Source: an uncultured Elusimicrobiales bacterium (lineage in GTDB: Bacteria; Elusimicrobiota; Elusimicrobia; Elusimicrobiales; Elusimicrobiaceae). Taken from it: a stretch of 6,369 nucleotides of DNA. Where the stretch lies: contig CALUZE010000078.1 in the NCBI GenBank assembly GCA_944325235.1, forward strand, positions 1-6,369, in the 5' to 3' direction. Shown here piece by piece: positions 5,742 to 6,369 of this stretch. The translations under genes were made by a program, and so were the position numbers. Numbering within the stretch: the stretch's first letter is position 1; each line of letters begins with the position of its first letter. The notes under the pieces are model-generated. The model searched no databases. It was not told the origin of the DNA and was given only the letters and a program-made list of their open reading frames with translations.

Positions 5742-6369
5742 CTAGACGATGCGGCAGATAAACGCCAGCAGCGTCACGGGCAGCGGCTCGGTCTGTTTGA
5801 ACAGGACCGACGGCGCCAGCGAATGCGTGCCGGAGAGGGTTAGCACGTAATCGCCCGTTTGGAGCGCAATGGGCTCGTTGAAATTTTCGCGGCTGCGCTG
5901 GATAATCTCGTCCATTTGGGTTTCTTCCGTGCCCACGCGGCCGCCGCGGCTGTCCAACATTTTAACGGTAACGGACACCACGCGCCGCCGCCTGTCCAGC
6001 GCGGTGCCGTCCGCCCACTCGGCCGCGGCCGGCAGGGTTTGCAGCACCGCTTCATAGGGCAGACCCGCGTGCACGCACTTCATCGGGCGCGGCAATTGGA
6101 TTTTGCCTCCTTGCACGACGACGCCCTCCACCGGGCTGCCGTCCGCCAACAGGCTGACGGTTTTGCCTTCCAGGTGCGCTAGTCCGTCCAATTCCGAAAA
6201 AGCGGTATCACTCTTGCGCGATACGGCGCTGTCCAAAAACAGCTGGTCCTGCGGCTCCTTGCTGGCTAGGCGCTGGGACAACCGTTCAATCAAATATGTT
6301 CCGTCCCGTTCCACCACGCACCACAGTTCGTCGTAGCCGCGGTTGGAAATGGTGCAAATGCTTTTAAAA
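5742..6369 (-). CDS. Tail nozzle protein, gp12-type (C-terminal part, runs off right edge)
   Basis: The minus-strand frame is open to the right edge, so about 208 C-terminal residues are seen; the GTG at 6317 is internal, since in-frame coding sequence continues upstream of it. Motifs match the C-terminal region of podovirus tail tubular protein B-type proteins. They are NRGYDELWCVVERDGTYLIERL (start of the visible part), QLFLDSA, GLAHLEGKTVSLLADGSPV, VHAGLPYEAVLQTLP and VTVKMLDSRGGRVGTEE. In T7, gp12 forms the nozzle at the tip of the short tail, below gp11 and next to the fibres. The domain is beta-rich and has no membrane segment. In T7 the next gene is gp13; here a gene on the opposite strand and its terminator lie between them. 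Similar sequences also occur in other short-tailed phages under the plain name phage tail protein, so the gp12 name rests on motif memory plus synteny. Confidence 0.72.
   Translation of the reverse strand, partial: FKSICTISNRGYDELWCVVERDGTYLIERLSQRLASKEPQDQLFLDSAVSRKSDTAFSELDGLAHLEGKTVSLLADGSPVEGVVVQGGKIQLPRPMKCVHAGLPYEAVLQTLPAAAEWADGTALDRRRRVVSVTVKMLDSRGGRVGTEETQMDEIIQRSRENFNEPIALQTGDYVLTLSGTHSLAPSVLFKQTEPLPVTLLAFICRIV

Overview
This window is a stretch of T7-like (podovirus) late genes, most likely part of a prophage. All phage genes lie on the minus strand, so they are transcribed from the right edge to the left. They are packed with gaps of a few bases or short overlaps, and all but one of those with a visible start are preceded by a strong Shine-Dalgarno sequence (AAGGAG, AGGAGG, AGGAG or GGGAG). 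The DNA is GC-rich. A T7-type tail, Shine-Dalgarno use and an M15-type endolysin without an export signal suggest a Gram-negative host. No host housekeeping gene is present, so I cannot name the organism.

In transcription order the layout follows the T7 map. First comes the C-terminal third or so of a gp12-type tail nozzle protein (5742 to the right edge). Then come a gp13-type GNAT-fold protein (4342-4815), a gp14-type internal virion protein (3855-4340), and a 466-residue helical protein in the gp15/gp16 position (2446-3846). A tail fibre with a T7 gp17-type N-terminus follows (1048-2436). Next are a small soluble protein overlapping the fibre gene (768-1055), a one-helix coiled-coil membrane protein (534-764), an M15-family peptidoglycan peptidase acting as endolysin (145-537), and the start of a small hydrophobic protein that may be the holin (1-143). 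Together these give the tail, the DNA-ejection proteins, host recognition and lysis.

The exception is a single plus-strand gene (4863-5681) sitting between the gp12-type and gp13-type genes. It has its own AT-rich leader with a perfect TATAAT, its own ribosome binding site and a strong intrinsic terminator whose U-tract works only in its own direction. It encodes a 272-residue protein with two membrane helices and a large, probably periplasmic domain. This is the layout of a moron: an autonomous cargo gene expressed from a silent prophage. It is the most interesting item here and the main evidence that the phage is temperate. I do not recognise its function. The gp13-type gene next to it has no Shine-Dalgarno sequence, possibly because the insertion replaced its leader.

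No integrase, attachment site, tRNA, CRISPR array or insertion sequence is visible. No gap longer than 60 bases lacks a gene.
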